A program made the translations under genes and the position numbers. Positions 6,606-7,370 of a DNA stretch of 7,370 bases are shown piece after piece (position 1 is the first letter of the stretch; the number at the start of each line of letters is the position of its first letter). This stretch comes from CAYQUC01 sp964420605. GTDB taxonomy: Bacteria > Pseudomonadota > Gammaproteobacteria > UBA6429 > Thiohalophilaceae. The DNA lies in assembly GCA_964420605.1 (NCBI GenBank), contig CAYQUC010000132.1, positions 1 to 7,370 on the forward strand, given 5' to 3'. The notes under the pieces were generated by a model. That model saw nothing but the letters and a program-made list of their open reading frames with translations, ran no database searches and was not told the origin of the DNA.

Positions 6606-7065
6606 ATCGCGAGGAAAAATATATGCATTTGCAGTTTGGCCACTAAAATATGCCCTTAATAAAGATTCTAATACACCAATAGTTGAAGTGTTGGCATGGG
6701 CGATAGCAAGCATAGGAACACAAAGATCCGTTCAGGTGTTAACTGATGCGTTAGATTCTAATCATAATTCAGCAAAACAATATTATGCGGCAATATGCCT
6801 AGAAAAATTAATTGGTTCGTCAGATAGATTTTTTTCTCAGTTAGAGAATGCTATCTATATCATATGTTTTCATGGTAGTGAACATGATGTAGAAACAGTA
6901 ATTCAATATTTTCAAGACGCACGGTTTCCAGAATGCTTTGTTAAAAATATTGTCAGCGCAATTAGTGCGCTTCTTTCTCGATTTACTAGAAATGTTGAGG
7001 TTAACATTTTAGAGAGTATAGTTGAAAAAGATGATGACCTAAAATCTGTGTACTATGGTGTGTAA
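6568..7065 (+). CDS. HEAT-repeat-like hypothetical protein, probably 5'-truncated
   Basis: An open frame of 165 residues. From about residue 20 it reads as helical HEAT/PBS-lyase-type repeats: AVWPLKYALNKDSNTPIVE with VLAWAIASIG (about 22-50), then RSVQVLTDALDSNHNSAKQ with AAICLEKLIG (about 53-83), then less regular amphipathic helices to the end. Such repeats are protein-interaction scaffolds; no catalytic motif is visible and no specific role can be given. The TTG start at 6568 and the ATG at 6574 both lack a ribosome site, and the first ~15 codons overlap the Ig-like relic in another frame, so the natural start was probably lost and the true repeat begins near 6616. The TAA stop (7063-7065) directly touches the first base of the right IS, so the C-terminus may also be altered. 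It may be an unexpressed fragment. Confidence 0.4.
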   Translation: MLMQKIYYYQYHLSRGKIYAFAVWPLKYALNKDSNTPIVEVLAWAIASIGTQRSVQVLTDALDSNHNSAKQYYAAICLEKLIGSSDRFFSQLENAIYIICFHGSEHDVETVIQYFQDARFPECFVKNIVSAISALLSRFTRNVEVNILESIVEKDDDLKSVYYGV

Positions 7066-7095
7066 TGGTCTAATAAACTTGGACAGAATTATAGC
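7066..7095 (+). repeat. Left terminal inverted repeat of the right IS3 element
   Basis: Begins TGGTCTAATAAACTTGGACA and continues with AGAATT and AGC, matching the 118-147 repeat at 21 of 30 positions. It starts with TG, as IS3-family ends do, immediately after the stop codon of the preceding reading frame. Confidence 0.7.
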
Positions 7096-7096
7096 T

Positions 7097-7102
7097 TATA
7101 AT
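7097..7102 (+). promoter_or_regulatory. Candidate -10 box of the IS transposase promoter
   Basis: A perfect TATAAT lies 22 bp before the orfA start. No good -35 is found at 16-18 bp (the sequence there is around TAAACT); TTGGAC at 7079-7084 is too close. IS3 elements often have a weak resident promoter that becomes strong when a -35 in the right end is joined on circularisation, which would fit. Confidence 0.4.
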
Positions 7103-7124
7103 AGCAAAATACAGAGGAACCATT

Positions 7125-7370
7125 ATGAGCCAAGATAAAACAAGAAAAGCGAGACTAAGCTTTACACCGGAACAAAAATTAGAATACGCCAAATTAATGG
7201 TAGTTGAAGACTACAGCACCCGCCAGGTAATGGAAATATCAGGAGCAGGAGCGACAGCAGTGGCACGGTGGAAAAAACAGTACGAGCAAGAACTCAAAGG
7301 TCATACACCCGAGGGTAAAAAAGGCCACAGCCTTGTTAGCCCAAGACACCAACGAATTAAGTTGATTGCA
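7125..7370 (+). CDS. IS3-family transposase OrfA, N-terminal part
   Basis: OrfA is the DNA-binding regulatory half of the IS3 transposase, normally fused to OrfB by programmed -1 frameshifting. The 82 codons present begin MSQDKTRKARLSFTPEQKLEY and contain a helix-turn-helix of the transposase-8 type (YSTRQVMEISG, then ATAVARWKKQY), followed by the GHTPEGK linker typical of OrfA. The ATG is preceded by AGAGGA at a 6-nt spacing. No stop occurs before the window ends, so the leucine zipper and the slippery site lie outside. The left remnant encodes only the OrfB end, so the two cannot be compared directly. Confidence 0.82.
   Translation, partial: MSQDKTRKARLSFTPEQKLEYAKLMVVEDYSTRQVMEISGAGATAVARWKKQYEQELKGHTPEGKKGHSLVSPRHQRIKLIA

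Larger units (their letters stand above)
7066..7370 (+). mobile_element. IS3-family insertion sequence, left end (runs off window)
   Basis: A second IS3-family element begins at 7066 with TGGTC, continues through a 30-base terminal repeat similar to that at 118, and carries an in-frame orfA start. Its composition is visibly less AT-rich than the DNA to its left. Only the first 305 bases are present, so whether the copy is whole cannot be judged. Its orientation is opposite to that of the left remnant. Confidence 0.8.

Noticed and set aside
6611..6625. GAGGA followed by ATG at 6623 as the start of the HEAT-like gene
   Set aside because: That ATG is in a different frame and hits a stop within eight codons; the in-frame codons there (AAA, ATA) are not plausible starts.
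113..7070. TGTAA at both IS ends as a direct target-site duplication
   Set aside because: The two ISs are in inverted orientation and both copies lie to the left of an IS end; a duplication should flank the outer ends of one unit.
1..7370. CRISPR arrays, tRNA or rRNA genes
   Set aside because: No regularly spaced repeats, no cloverleaf-like segments with a TTCRA arm and no conserved rRNA blocks were seen on either strand.

Overview
The window is AT-rich DNA, most likely from a Gram-negative bacterium and plausibly a gammaproteobacterium. Pointers to this are a lipoprotein signal, a twin-arginine signal, periplasmic c-type cytochromes and IS3-family elements. The species cannot be named from the sequence alone.

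The core (414-5827) is three large genes on the minus strand. In transcription order they are: a 757-residue lipoprotein with two haem c motifs and the conserved blocks of the DUF1592/DUF1588-type proteins (5827-3554); a 472-residue Tat-exported DUF1501 protein (3502-2084); and a 476-residue secreted pentahaem cytochrome of the cytochrome c554-like type (1844-414). The first two are 51 bp apart and probably cotranscribed. The third follows a 239-bp gap that holds a small hairpin and a candidate promoter, so it may be partly independent. All three carry export signals and seven CxxCH haem sites are encoded in total. I read the cluster as an extracytoplasmic redox module: a membrane-anchored dihaem protein, a metallohydrolase-like partner of unknown activity and a multihaem electron carrier. 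The substrate is unknown.

The flanks look like a graveyard of mobile DNA. On the left (118-413) is the 3' end of an IS3-family element: its terminal inverted repeat and the last part of a minus-strand transposase. It is cut off exactly where the cytochrome gene ends. On the right (7066 to the window end) a second IS3-family element begins with a matching terminal repeat and an intact start of orfA on the plus strand. The two elements are in inverted orientation around the cargo, as in a composite transposon, although the left copy is decayed.

Between the lipoprotein gene and the right IS lie about 600 bp of very AT-rich non-coding DNA with several inverted repeats. Next comes a frame-shifted remnant of an Ig-like/PKD-like surface domain (about 6421-6605), then an orphan HEAT-repeat-like reading frame (6568-7065) whose stop codon directly abuts the IS end. 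The first 117 bases may hold the broken tail of an unrecognised gene.
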